Origin: Anthoceros angustus
Lineage: Eukaryota; Streptophyta; Anthocerotopsida; Anthocerotales; Anthocerotaceae
DNA length: 64,000 nucleotides
Direction: 5' to 3'
Assembly: GCA_010909165.1 (NCBI GenBank)
Contig: MU008177.1
Location: forward strand, 310,001-374,000
Translations under genes and position numbers: made by a program
Part shown: one piece after another, positions 55,423-64,000 of the stretch
How the letters are laid out: each line of letters opens with the position of its first letter
How positions within the stretch are numbered: the first letter of the stretch is position 1
Notes under the pieces: model-generated
What the model saw: only the letters and a program-made list of their open reading frames with translations
Databases searched by the model: none
What the model was told of the DNA's origin: nothing

Positions 55423-55846
55423 AGGCTGATCTACGAGTGACCATCAAACTAAAGCTATGATGTCAGCCTAGATGCATGAGATTAAAGAAGACGGGTGTCC
55501 CGGATTGACGCAAGGCAGCCTGACCATCAACCGGAATGCAGCTGGACTTGTGGGTTCAGGCTTCACGACTGGCCACAGCACACCTAGCCCGTAGGGTTGT
55601 TCATTGCGTACAACGATAGTTGCACGATTGATTTCCCCGTTACTCTCACGTGAGGATCCCAACGTCGAGTTTTACACATCCTTTGCATCTTAATCTGCAA
55701 AGTTCTACAGTTTTATGATTCTGCCTCTGTGATTGGACCTGAGGACAAGTTTTTATCACTGCTCTAAGGCTTTGGGACGCGAGCTTCCCTTCTGATAGGA
55801 CATGTCCTAGAGGGACACGCTTCAGGTCCTTTGGAAGCTGCCATCA
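55423..55846. other. Region upstream of the LpxB-like gene
   Basis: No gene or clear TATA box was seen. It separates this gene from the tandem repeat at 55847. Confidence 0.4.
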
Positions 55847-56525
55847 GAAGCCTGGCTCAGGATCAGATCCAAGAGACCGGAGTAGCAGATAGTAAGGAGC
55901 TACCAGAAACTAGGGTCATGCGTGCAGATAGCAACGAGCGCGAAAACCCGTGGACCCACGAATAGGATATGTCCTCCCTGGACCCCGGAAGATGACATTC
56001 CTCCTCCTCTGATGTCCTCTTGTATAACGACTTCCATTGCAGCGAAGACCAGCAGAAGCCTGGCTCAAGATCAGATTCATGAGACACTCGTTCTCCCGCT
56101 TTTTACTATCTGCCAGCAGTAGCGTAGCCAGAAGCTAGGCTCATGTGGGCAGATAGAAACGAGCGCGAAAACGTGTAGACCCACAAACAGGACAATGCAC
56201 CCATGTCCTCGCTGGACCCACAGAGATGAGATTCCACCTCCTCAGATGTGTCCTCCTCCTACAACGACTCCATTTGTAGCAAATCCCAGCAAAAGCCTGG
56301 CTCAGGATCAGATTCATGGAACACTCGTTTTCGTGTTCTTTACTATCTGCCAGCAGTAGCGTAGCTAACGAAAGCTAGGCTCATGCGGGCAGATAGCAAA
56401 GAACGCGAAAGCGTGTGGACCCACAAATAGGATTATGTACCCAGGTCCTCGCTGGACCCACAGAGATGACAGTCCTCCTCCTCAGATATGTCCTCTGCTG
56501 CAACGACTCCAATTGTCGAAAATAA
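55847..56525. repeat. Three tandem units of 208-237 bp
   Basis: AGAAGCCTGGCTCAGGATCAGAT-like starts occur at about 55847, 56055 and 56292. Each unit has TTTACTATCTGCCAGCAG-type words (diverged in the first), GGCTCATG-GGGCAGATAG-AACGAGCGCGAAA, GTAGACCCAC-AA-AGGA, TCCTCGCTGGACCC and CCTCCTC-AGATGTCCTC. The array lies just downstream of the first DYW-less PPR gene. Confidence 0.85.
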
Positions 56526-56579
56526 TTCTGGGGACGAGATAACTCTGCCTTGCATACATGCCTTCACTTTCCGGATGTT

Positions 56580-59500
56580 TTAGTCGCCTACCACAAAACT
56601 ATGCACCCGCCCATCCATATCTGTCCACCAGCTCTGCCCCGGTTGCTTCCATGCGCCTCTTCTTATTCTCCTTGCCTGCATCTCCTGTGCCTCCGGCCAC
56701 ATCTTAGCACCAGTGTATATGTTGGACATTAACACGTACGCTGTGGCATCCTGTTTGTCTGCCTTCATTGCCTCCTTGAACGCATGCAATGCAACCTCCA
56801 CGTTGCTCCACTTTTGACAGGCACACAATATACTGCGCCAAACTCCAGCAGGAGGGACTGCAGGGATTGCCCTTGCCACCACTAGTGCCTCGTCGAGTTG
56901 GCCTGCACGACCAAGTAGATCCACCAGGCATGAATGGTGCTCCACGGTGGTAGGTATGCCATACTGTGTGCTAATGGCCTCAAAGTACTCACGCCCCTTC
57001 TCCGTTAGACCTGCATGACTGCAAACTGTTAAAACACTAAGGAGCGTGACGCTGTCTGGCTGCATGCCATCCTGTCGCATCCTGTGAACCAAGTCAAAGA
57101 CCAGTTCACTATCTCCTTGACGAGTGTATCCTGCAATCAGGGCATTCCAGGCGACTATGTCTCTTTCAGGCAATGAATCAAACACCCCCTGTGCCTCACC
57201 CATGCTCCCGCAATGCCCGTACATGTCTAGTAGACTGACTGCTACCAATACATTGCCTTGAAGTCCTCGTTTTTCAATCTCAGCATGAAGCTGCCTTCCT
57301 GGGTTTAACGCTGCCACATTTGCACATGCCTGCAGGAGGCAGACAAATGTCACAGAATCCGGTGGAGTGATGCCTTCTTCTCGCATGGCACCATATAGAC
57401 AAAGGGCTTCCTGACACATGCCCTGCTGGGAATATCCTGCTATCAGAGTCGTCCACGTCACCACATCCTTCTCACTAAGTCTGTCAAACAAGCAATGAGC
57501 ATCCACTAGGCTGCCACAGGCTGCGTACATGTGTACCAAAGTGTTGGCAACAAGCACCTCGTCTTGAAGGCCCTGTCGTTCTATTCCAGCATGAAGATGC
57601 TTGCCCTTCTCCAAAGCCGAAGGACCCACACTCGCACATGCCTGCAAAAGGCATACAAATGTCACAGCATCAGGTGCAGCAATGCCTTCTTGCTGCATAG
57701 AATTGTATATATGAAGAGCTTCCTCACCCATTCCTTGCTGTGAGTATCCTCCTATCAGAGAAGTCCATGTCACCACATCCTTTTGAGCAAGTTCATCAAA
57801 AATGCACTGAGCACAATCTAGGCTGCCACACTTTGCATACATGTTCACCAAACAGTTGGCTACGTGCACGTCAGCTTGAAGACCTTGTTGTTCAATCTGA
57901 GCATGAAGCTGCTTCCCCTCAACCAAAGCCAGGGCACCCATGCTTGCACATGCCTGCAGAAGGCAGACAAACGTTACAGAATCAGGTACAGCAACGCCTT
58001 CTTTTCTCATGATACGGTAAAGATGAAGGGCTTCCTGACCCATCCCCTGCTGGTAATATCCAGCTATCATAGCATTCCACGTAACTACATCCTTTTGGAC
58101 CAGTTGGTAAAAGATGGACTTGGCATCGTCTTGGCTGCCGCACTTTGCATACATGTACAACAAAGTATTGGCTACAAATACATCACCTTGCAGCCCTTTT
58201 TCCTGAATCTCAGCATGCAGCTGCTTCCCCTTCTTCAGAGCTGAGGTACCCACGCTTGCACATGCCTGCAGGAGAGATACGAATGTCACAGAATCAGGTT
58301 GAGTAACACCTTCTTCTTGCATAGCACTGTAAAGATGTAGAGCTTCCTGGCCCATGTCCTGCTGAGAATATCCTGCAATCATTGCATTCCATGTCACCAC
58401 ATCCTTTTGACTAAGTCTGTCGAAAACTCTGTGGGCATCCTCTAGGCTCCCACACTTTGCATACATGTTTACCAGGCTGCAACCCAAAACCAAATCAGCC
58501 TGAAATCCCTGTTGTCCAATCTGTGCATGAAGCTGCTTTCCCTGCTCCAATGCTGGGGAACCCACACTTGCACATGCCTGCAGGAGGGACACAAACGTCA
58601 CAGAATTGGGTGAAGCAATGCCTTCCTCTCGCATAGCAGTGTAGAGATGAAGGGCTTCCTGACCCATACCCTGGTGGGCGTATCCAGCTATCAGAGTGGT
58701 CCATGTGACCACATCTTTCTTGACTAGCTCGTCAAACACACGTTGTGCATTGTCGATGCTGCCACACTTTCCATACATGTGTATCAAACTGTTGGCGATG
58801 ACAATATCCGTTTGAAGAGATCGTTCCCTAATCTGTGCATGAAGCTGCTTCCCCTCATTCAAAACTGAGGCGCCGATACTTGCACAGGCTTGCAAAAGGC
58901 ACACAAATGTCACAGAATCAGGTGCCACCATGCCTTCTTGCTGCATAGCTCTGTAAAGACGAAGGGCTTCCTGCCCCTTGCCCTGCTGCGAATATCCTGC
59001 TATCAAGGCAGTCCACGTTACCACATCTTTTTGACCAAGCCCGTCAAAAACTCCTTGAGCGTCTTCTAAGCTACCGCACTTGGCATACATGTACACTAAC
59101 CCACTACGGAGAAACGAATCCGGCTCAAACCCACTGGCCAACACATCAGCATGCAGCTGCTGCCCAGTTTTCAAATCTGACATCCTTGCACAAGCCTGAA
59201 GGGCTGCCGCAAACACATGGCTGTCTGGCTCCACACTTGAACTGCGCATCCGATGATACAGCTGTATGGCCTGCTCAGCTTGCCCATGTCTGACATGGGC
59301 AGAGATGATCGAAGACCACATAAAGGCATCTGGTTTGGCAACCGCGGTGAACACATCCATCGCTTCCTGCAACCTGCCATAAGAAGCATACATCCGCAGA
59401 ATGTGGTTGGACAAGTACGGGTCCGACTCACACCCCTTTTTCACAGTGAGAGCATGCACACGGCGACCCAGCACCAGATCCCTCCTGACCACGTTCTTTA

Positions 59501-59798
59501 AGACTGTGTAAAACAGAGATTGGGAAATTCGACTGCCTGTCTGCACCAGAATTTCCAGAGCCTTAACAGCGTCAGTGAGCTGCCCCTGCTGACATAGTTC
59601 CCTCACTGAAGCAGCGGTGACAATACTTTCGTATCCAGCCGCATCAGCATGTCCCGGCATCGCATCCACCCATGCTGACTTGTAAGCGCTGTTCACACGC
59701 GCGACCCCTCTGTGTTTCCGGTGTTCCCACCTCGCTGGAAGGTCCTTCTCCAACAAGACAGCTTCCTGCAGAATCTGAGCTAGTTGCAAAGCCGCCAT
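56580..59798 (-). CDS. PPR protein, PLS type with E motif and WW-type PG box, truncated before DYW
   Basis: A 1072-codon intronless frame. The N-terminus (MAALQLAQILQEAVLL...) is basic and amphipathic, compatible with organelle import. It is followed by a long array of P-L-S PPR triplets with near-identical units (MYAKCGSLEDA...VFD.L.QKDVVTW.A.IAGYSQQGMGQEALHLY). These bind RNA one base per repeat. The E region ends GAWKQPGQSWWTDMDG and then HSFVVGD at the stop (56580-56582). The usual PG box is KPGxSWIEV, and SWWTD marks the WW variant. There is no deaminase domain. Just after the stop, another frame reads HPESEGMYAR, the expected next E2 residues, so a one-base loss truncated the protein. 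It is a probable site-recognition factor that needs a DYW partner. The start at 59798 is the first ATG in frame. Confidence 0.85.
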   Translation of the reverse strand: MAALQLAQILQEAVLLEKDLPARWEHRKHRGVARVNSAYKSAWVDAMPGHADAAGYESIVTAASVRELCQQGQLTDAVKALEILVQTGSRISQSLFYTVLKNVVRRDLVLGRRVHALTVKKGCESDPYLSNHILRMYASYGRLQEAMDVFTAVAKPDAFMWSSIISAHVRHGQAEQAIQLYHRMRSSSVEPDSHVFAAALQACARMSDLKTGQQLHADVLASGFEPDSFLRSGLVYMYAKCGSLEDAQGVFDGLGQKDVVTWTALIAGYSQQGKGQEALRLYRAMQQEGMVAPDSVTFVCLLQACASIGASVLNEGKQLHAQIRERSLQTDIVIANSLIHMYGKCGSIDNAQRVFDELVKKDVVTWTTLIAGYAHQGMGQEALHLYTAMREEGIASPNSVTFVSLLQACASVGSPALEQGKQLHAQIGQQGFQADLVLGCSLVNMYAKCGSLEDAHRVFDRLSQKDVVTWNAMIAGYSQQDMGQEALHLYSAMQEEGVTQPDSVTFVSLLQACASVGTSALKKGKQLHAEIQEKGLQGDVFVANTLLYMYAKCGSQDDAKSIFYQLVQKDVVTWNAMIAGYYQQGMGQEALHLYRIMRKEGVAVPDSVTFVCLLQACASMGALALVEGKQLHAQIEQQGLQADVHVANCLVNMYAKCGSLDCAQCIFDELAQKDVVTWTSLIGGYSQQGMGEEALHIYNSMQQEGIAAPDAVTFVCLLQACASVGPSALEKGKHLHAGIERQGLQDEVLVANTLVHMYAACGSLVDAHCLFDRLSEKDVVTWTTLIAGYSQQGMCQEALCLYGAMREEGITPPDSVTFVCLLQACANVAALNPGRQLHAEIEKRGLQGNVLVAVSLLDMYGHCGSMGEAQGVFDSLPERDIVAWNALIAGYTRQGDSELVFDLVHRMRQDGMQPDSVTLLSVLTVCSHAGLTEKGREYFEAISTQYGIPTTVEHHSCLVDLLGRAGQLDEALVVARAIPAVPPAGVWRSILCACQKWSNVEVALHAFKEAMKADKQDATAYVLMSNIYTGAKMWPEAQEMQARRIRRGAWKQPGQSWWTDMDGRVHSFVVGD

Positions 59799-60485
59799 TC
59801 CTCCACGCTTCGCCGCCTTCTAATAGTTCACACCTTGCAGTCGCTCGGGCGGGGGCTTTCTACAGTACATTGTGACACCCTCAATTCCTCTTTGTCGTCC
59901 TCTGTTTGATTGAAGTGCAACGCAGCAGCCATGATTCGCACAAGAACACGTCCAGACTCTGAACCCAAGACCGCAGTTGCACCCAAACTGCTAGGATCCT
60001 GTCCATATCCGCTTGAGCTAACAAGTCCTGTGCTGTACATACAGTTCCTTCATTTCCATTTGGCAACTGATGAACTAGTTTCTCCAAGGCTGGATTATAG
60101 TGAATTTGTATGTAACGTTGGTGATTACACCAAAATCATAATCTACTATGAGACCTTTGCATTGACAACTAAGTGCAAAGGATTTGAATCAAACCTTTTT
60201 TCATATCGTTGATAGGTTGTGCTCTTCTTCTTCTTCTTCTGTCCAGTACACTGTAGGTTGTAGGTTGCCTGTACGGTGTATGCGATGTGTGCAAGTGCTC
60301 TGCTGTTTATTTCTTCTTAGCGAGGTGGGTGCTATGCTGATGAAGTTATGCAGTCTGGTAAATGATGGAACTTGTCAGGATGTCTTGGTGTAGTCATCAA
60401 GGTTATGCAGTCTGGGAGATGACGCAGTGTCTCAGGGTGTTCTGCTGACTCTGTTGGCTTCCGGGCATACGGGACGTTGTGGAAC
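59799..60485. other. Intergenic region between the two tandem PPR genes
   Basis: It contains a (CTT)n run at about 60220-60240. No HxE or CxxCH deaminase remnant of the upstream gene could be found here on the minus strand. It should hold the 3' end of the 60.5-63.4 kb gene and the promoter of the 56.6-59.8 kb gene. Confidence 0.4.
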
Positions 60486-63449
60486 TTAGTCGGGCGGGTA
60501 TCCTTCCTTCTTCATTTGGGCAATAAGCTCCTTGAGCCTTGCATGGATGCCCTCGCTCTCGGCATGCTGTACATCCCCAACCACAAAAGTATGCGCTAGA
60601 CCATCCATGTCTGTCCACCAGCTTTGACCCGGCTGCTTCCATGCCCCGATAGCTTTTCTCCTCACCTGCATCTCCTGTGCTTCCTCCCACATCTCGGCAC
60701 CAACGTATATGTTTGACATTAAGACATAGGCTGCAGCATCCTTTTCGTCTAGCTTCACAGCTTCATCAAACGCATGGCGTCCGACTTCCACGTTGCTCCA
60801 CTTTTGACAAGCAGCCAATAGACTGCGCCAAACTCCAGCAAGAGGAAGTAAAGGCATTTTTCTCACCACCGCTAGAGCATCATCAAGTTGGCCTGCACGA
60901 CCCAGGAAATCCACCATGCACGAGTAGTGCTCCGCTGTTGGAGTTATGCCATACTGCCTTTCCATAGCGTGAAAGTATTCTCGCCCCTTATTTACTAGAC
61001 CAACATGACTGCACACTGTCAGTGCACTAAGAATTGTGATGCCGTCTGGCTGTACACCATCCTCAGCCATTCTGTGAACCAAGTCAAAGACCGCTTCGCT
61101 GTCTCCTTGACGGGTGTATCCTGCAATCAGAGTGTTCCAGGCGACAATGTCTCTTTCAATCAATGCATCAAACACCTGCTGTGCATGAACCATGCTGCCA
61201 CACTTTGCATACATGTTTATCAAGCTAACAGCTACAAAAATATCGGCTTCAAGTCCTTGTTCTTGAATCTCCGCATGAAGCTGCCTTCCCACATGCAAAG
61301 CGGCCACATTTGCACATGCCTGCAGGAGGCACACAAATGTCACAGCATCAGGTGGAGCAATCCCTTCCTCTCGCATGGCACTGTGCACACGAAGGGATTC
61401 CTGACCCATACCCTGCTGAGAGTATCCTGCTATGAGAGCAGTCCACGTCACAACATCTTTTTGACCAAGTCGGTCAAACACTCCCTGCGCATCCTCTAGG
61501 CTGCCACACTTTGCATACATGTTCACCAAACTGTTGGCTACAAATACATCTGCTTGAAGCCCTTGTCCTGCAATCTCAGCATGCAACTGCTTTCCCTTCT
61601 CCAAGGCTGGGGTGCCTGCAATTGCACATGCCTGCAGGAGGCACAGAAATGTCACAGAGTCGGGTGTAGAAATGCCTTCTTCTCGCATAGCACTATAGAG
61701 GTGAAGGGCCTCCTTACCCATCCCCTGCAGGGAGTATCCAGCTATCAGAGAGGTCCACGTCACCACGTCCTTTTGACGAAGTCCTTCAAACACCGTCCGG
61801 GCATCCTCTAGGCTGCCACACTTTGCATACATGTTGACCAAACTGTTGGCCACAAACACATCATCTTGGAGTCCTTGCTCTTTTATCCGTGTATGTAGCT
61901 GCTTCCCCTTGTCCAAAGCCGAGGTACCCACACTAGCACACGCCTGCAGGAGACACACAAAAGTGACAGGATCGGGTTCAGCGACACCTTCTTTTCGCAT
62001 AGTACTGTAGAGATGAAGAGCTTGCTGAGCCATACCCTGCTGAGAATATCCTGCTATCATGGCATTCCATGTCACCACATCCTTTGCATCAAGTCCATCA
62101 AACACACTCTGGGCATCCTCTAGACTTCCACACTTCGCATACATGTTTACCAAGCTACAACTTACAACCATATCAGCGCCAACTCCTAGCCTTCTAATCT
62201 CTGCATGAAGCTGCTTCCCTTTCTTCAAAGCTTCAGGACCCACACTAGCACACGCTTGCAGCAGGGACACAAATGTCACAGAAGTAGGTGCGGGATTCCC
62301 ACCTGCTCGCATAGCACTGTACAGACGAAGAGCCTCTTGACCCTGCCCTTGCTGGGAATACCCAGCTATCATAGAATTCCACGTCACCACATCTTTCTGA
62401 TCAAGCCCGTCAAACACCCGTCTTGCTTCTTCCAAACTTCCACACTTTGCATACATGTCCACCAAGCAACTACTTACAAACAAATGAGGCACAGCCCCAC
62501 TGGCCAACACATCCGCATGCACATGCTGCCCTGTCTTCAAGTCCGCTACCCTGGCACAAGCCTGTAGGGCTGCTACAAACACATGGCCATCTGGCTTCAC
62601 ACTTGACCTGCACATCTGATGATACAGCTGTATGGCCTTCTTAGCTTGACCTTGCTTGACATGCGCAGTGATGATGGCAGACCACATGAAGGCATCTGGT
62701 TTGTCAACCTCGGCAAACACTTCCATAGCGTCTTGCAACCTGCCATGGTAAGCATACATGCGCAGGATGTGTGTGCCCAGGAACGTGTCCGACTGATACC
62801 CCATTTCCACCGAGAAAGCATGCACTCGGCGACCCAAATCAAAATCCTTCTTGGCCACACATTTCTTCAGGACAGTATAAAATAGGGGGATGGAAATACT
62901 ACTGCCCGACCGCACCAGGAGTCCCAAAGCCTCCACAGCGTCAGCCACTCGCCCCTGCTGGCACAGCTTCGTCACTGTTTCAGCCGTGACGCCTCTTTCG
63001 CATCCTGCAGGCCGGGAACCAGAATCATCCGGCAAGCTAGAGCAGGAATTAGGGGCACGACGACCCATCTGTAAATCGAGAGCAGACAGCTGCGCATCCA
63101 CCCAGGCTGGTTTCTCGAAATTGTCAAGCCAGAGTACTTCGCGGGACTCCCTGTGCCGGAAGTGAGGGGGACGGAAGCTCTTCTTATCCTGCCTACTGTC
63201 CAACCACAGGGTGTCATCCGCAAAACATTGTCGCCACAACAGCTCCTGCCTCCCTCTCTTGCTGGAAGGTCTTTTTACAACAACTGGCCGCGCTGAGCTC
63301 GTTGCCAGGCTCCTGCTCCTCAGAGCTTTGTTTTTGAGGTTCCCTTGCCAAACAGGGGCACTTCCTGGATCAATTGGACTGTATCTGGTCCAGAAATGCT
63401 GATGCCTGAAGAGGCCCAGTCGCGCGCTGGCAACGACCCCGGTAGCCAT
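60486..63449 (-). CDS. PPR protein, PLS type with E+ region and WW-type PG box, no DYW domain
   Basis: The frame is open from 63518. I choose the second ATG (63449) because it gives a typical mitochondrial-type leader (MATGVVASARLGLFRHQHF...RSLATSSARP), for 987 residues. A long array of P-L-S PPR units follows, highly similar to the neighbour at 56580-59798, so the two are tandem duplicates. The C-terminal E region has GAWKQPGQSWWTDMDG, HTFVVGDVQH and then LKELIAQMKKEGYPPD, after which it stops. In DYW proteins the deaminase begins exactly there. The E2 part is intact, unlike in the neighbour. By family knowledge such E+ proteins choose the editing site and recruit a deaminase in trans. The upstream ATG at 63518 is the alternative. 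Confidence 0.88.
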   Translation of the reverse strand: MATGVVASARLGLFRHQHFWTRYSPIDPGSAPVWQGNLKNKALRSRSLATSSARPVVVKRPSSKRGRQELLWRQCFADDTLWLDSRQDKKSFRPPHFRHRESREVLWLDNFEKPAWVDAQLSALDLQMGRRAPNSCSSLPDDSGSRPAGCERGVTAETVTKLCQQGRVADAVEALGLLVRSGSSISIPLFYTVLKKCVAKKDFDLGRRVHAFSVEMGYQSDTFLGTHILRMYAYHGRLQDAMEVFAEVDKPDAFMWSAIITAHVKQGQAKKAIQLYHQMCRSSVKPDGHVFVAALQACARVADLKTGQHVHADVLASGAVPHLFVSSCLVDMYAKCGSLEEARRVFDGLDQKDVVTWNSMIAGYSQQGQGQEALRLYSAMRAGGNPAPTSVTFVSLLQACASVGPEALKKGKQLHAEIRRLGVGADMVVSCSLVNMYAKCGSLEDAQSVFDGLDAKDVVTWNAMIAGYSQQGMAQQALHLYSTMRKEGVAEPDPVTFVCLLQACASVGTSALDKGKQLHTRIKEQGLQDDVFVANSLVNMYAKCGSLEDARTVFEGLRQKDVVTWTSLIAGYSLQGMGKEALHLYSAMREEGISTPDSVTFLCLLQACAIAGTPALEKGKQLHAEIAGQGLQADVFVANSLVNMYAKCGSLEDAQGVFDRLGQKDVVTWTALIAGYSQQGMGQESLRVHSAMREEGIAPPDAVTFVCLLQACANVAALHVGRQLHAEIQEQGLEADIFVAVSLINMYAKCGSMVHAQQVFDALIERDIVAWNTLIAGYTRQGDSEAVFDLVHRMAEDGVQPDGITILSALTVCSHVGLVNKGREYFHAMERQYGITPTAEHYSCMVDFLGRAGQLDDALAVVRKMPLLPLAGVWRSLLAACQKWSNVEVGRHAFDEAVKLDEKDAAAYVLMSNIYVGAEMWEEAQEMQVRRKAIGAWKQPGQSWWTDMDGLAHTFVVGDVQHAESEGIHARLKELIAQMKKEGYPPD

Positions 63450-64000
63450 GATCAACCAATCGATCCAAGCCCGAGCTCCATTTCTCAAGATGCTGGACTC
63501 TCCGGTCCATATCCACACACAGTGTCGGAGACCGGATACCTTCTACCCTAATCCCATCCACCTCTTGCCAGAGCTCCTCGGCTGCTTGTGAATTCAATGT
63601 TCCTGCAACCCTTTTTTTCCTTGGCTGGGCCAAAGTTCGCCGTGCTCGCAGAGAGTGGGCAACAGCCAGAGTAAGGACCCGACCGAGCCCTTGACATGAC
63701 AACATTTCCAAGCATTGAAAAGCATGGCGTGCAATTGAGGATTTGGTATCAGTAGGCTTTGTTCGGCACATTACGATCAGACATCAGCATCTCTGGCTAT
63801 GCTACTTCGCAGTCTTAGCTTCGCACTGTGCTAAATCTGTGCCAGCTACGAAGAATCTGGTCGTGGAGGTAGGCTGCAGGGGGCCATGGATGTGTTCAGC
63901 TGGGTGGGCTAACCAATTGCCTTACTCTGGCTTTTCATAATCTCCGCACGCGGCATGGGAGACCTAATGAGGTGATCCACCTGCACCACGAAGTGCGATG
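63450..64000. other. Upstream region of the last PPR gene
   Basis: A minus frame at 63370-63771 overlaps the leader-coding region in another phase and is not supported as a gene. Otherwise nothing was recognised up to the window edge. Confidence 0.35.

Noticed and set aside
1-64000. tRNA, rRNA or other structured RNA genes
   Set aside because: No cloverleaf, rRNA core or snRNA signature was recognised by eye on either strand; a covariance search would be needed to exclude them fully.

Overview
The window reads as nuclear DNA of a land plant, most likely a seedless one (lycophyte, fern or hornwort). The reasons are short GT-AG introns in several complete genes, plant-only families (a bHLH group IVc factor, a two-domain trihelix factor, a Gnk2-like secreted protein), and PPR RNA-editing factors whose C-terminal variants (WW-type PG boxes, a KPA-type PG box, a DYW domain ending in DRH) I recall only from lineages with heavy organelle editing. 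The many transposons suggest a large genome. The species itself cannot be read from the sequence.

Layout. 1-27.8 kb is almost entirely mobile-element debris. It holds a broken gag-like coiled-coil ORF (1.7-3.2 kb), a decayed beta-class amino-DNA-methyltransferase-like locus (4.5-7.4 kb), a CACTA-type terminus with nine ~97-bp repeats (7.7-8.9 kb), a palindrome cluster and an inverted-repeat pair (9-11.2 kb), minisatellites (12-13.4 kb), tandem gag copies with two CCHC zinc knuckles (13.8-16.6 kb), a minus-strand tandem cluster of the same gag-like family as at 1.7 kb (16.5-23.4 kb), and a complete hAT element with exact 8-bp target duplications whose transposase middle is inverted (24.7-27.8 kb).

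28.5-41.4 kb is gene-bearing. It contains a PPR fragment, a possible coiled-coil gene, an RRP7 pseudogene, a GH17/CBM43 fragment, an intact five-exon Rdx-fold gene (minus), and head-to-head with it a six-exon gene (plus). That six-exon gene joins a mitochondrial-type presequence, an OSB-like PDF motif, PPR repeats and a DYW-type deaminase in frame. A trihelix transcription factor gene follows.

41.4-49.8 kb is again repetitive: a deleted LINE with a conserved 3' hairpin, an LTR-like block, an isolated Gnk2-like gene in AT-rich DNA, and a decayed PPR copy. 49.8-55.4 kb holds two complete multi-exon minus-strand genes, an ILR3-like bHLH factor and an LpxB-like GT-B protein. 55.8-63.5 kb holds a satellite-like repeat and two tandem minus-strand PPR genes that end at the E/E+ region with no deaminase domain.

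Functional picture. Two of the genes point to mitochondria and sit in a bidirectional pair, and three intact PPR genes point to organelle RNA editing. The pair of DYW-less PPR proteins would need a deaminase supplied in trans. The chimeric PDF-PPR-DYW gene with its KPA/DRH variant domain is the most striking locus in the window. Intron/exon models were made by eye from splice signals, phase and family conservation, and no search was run.
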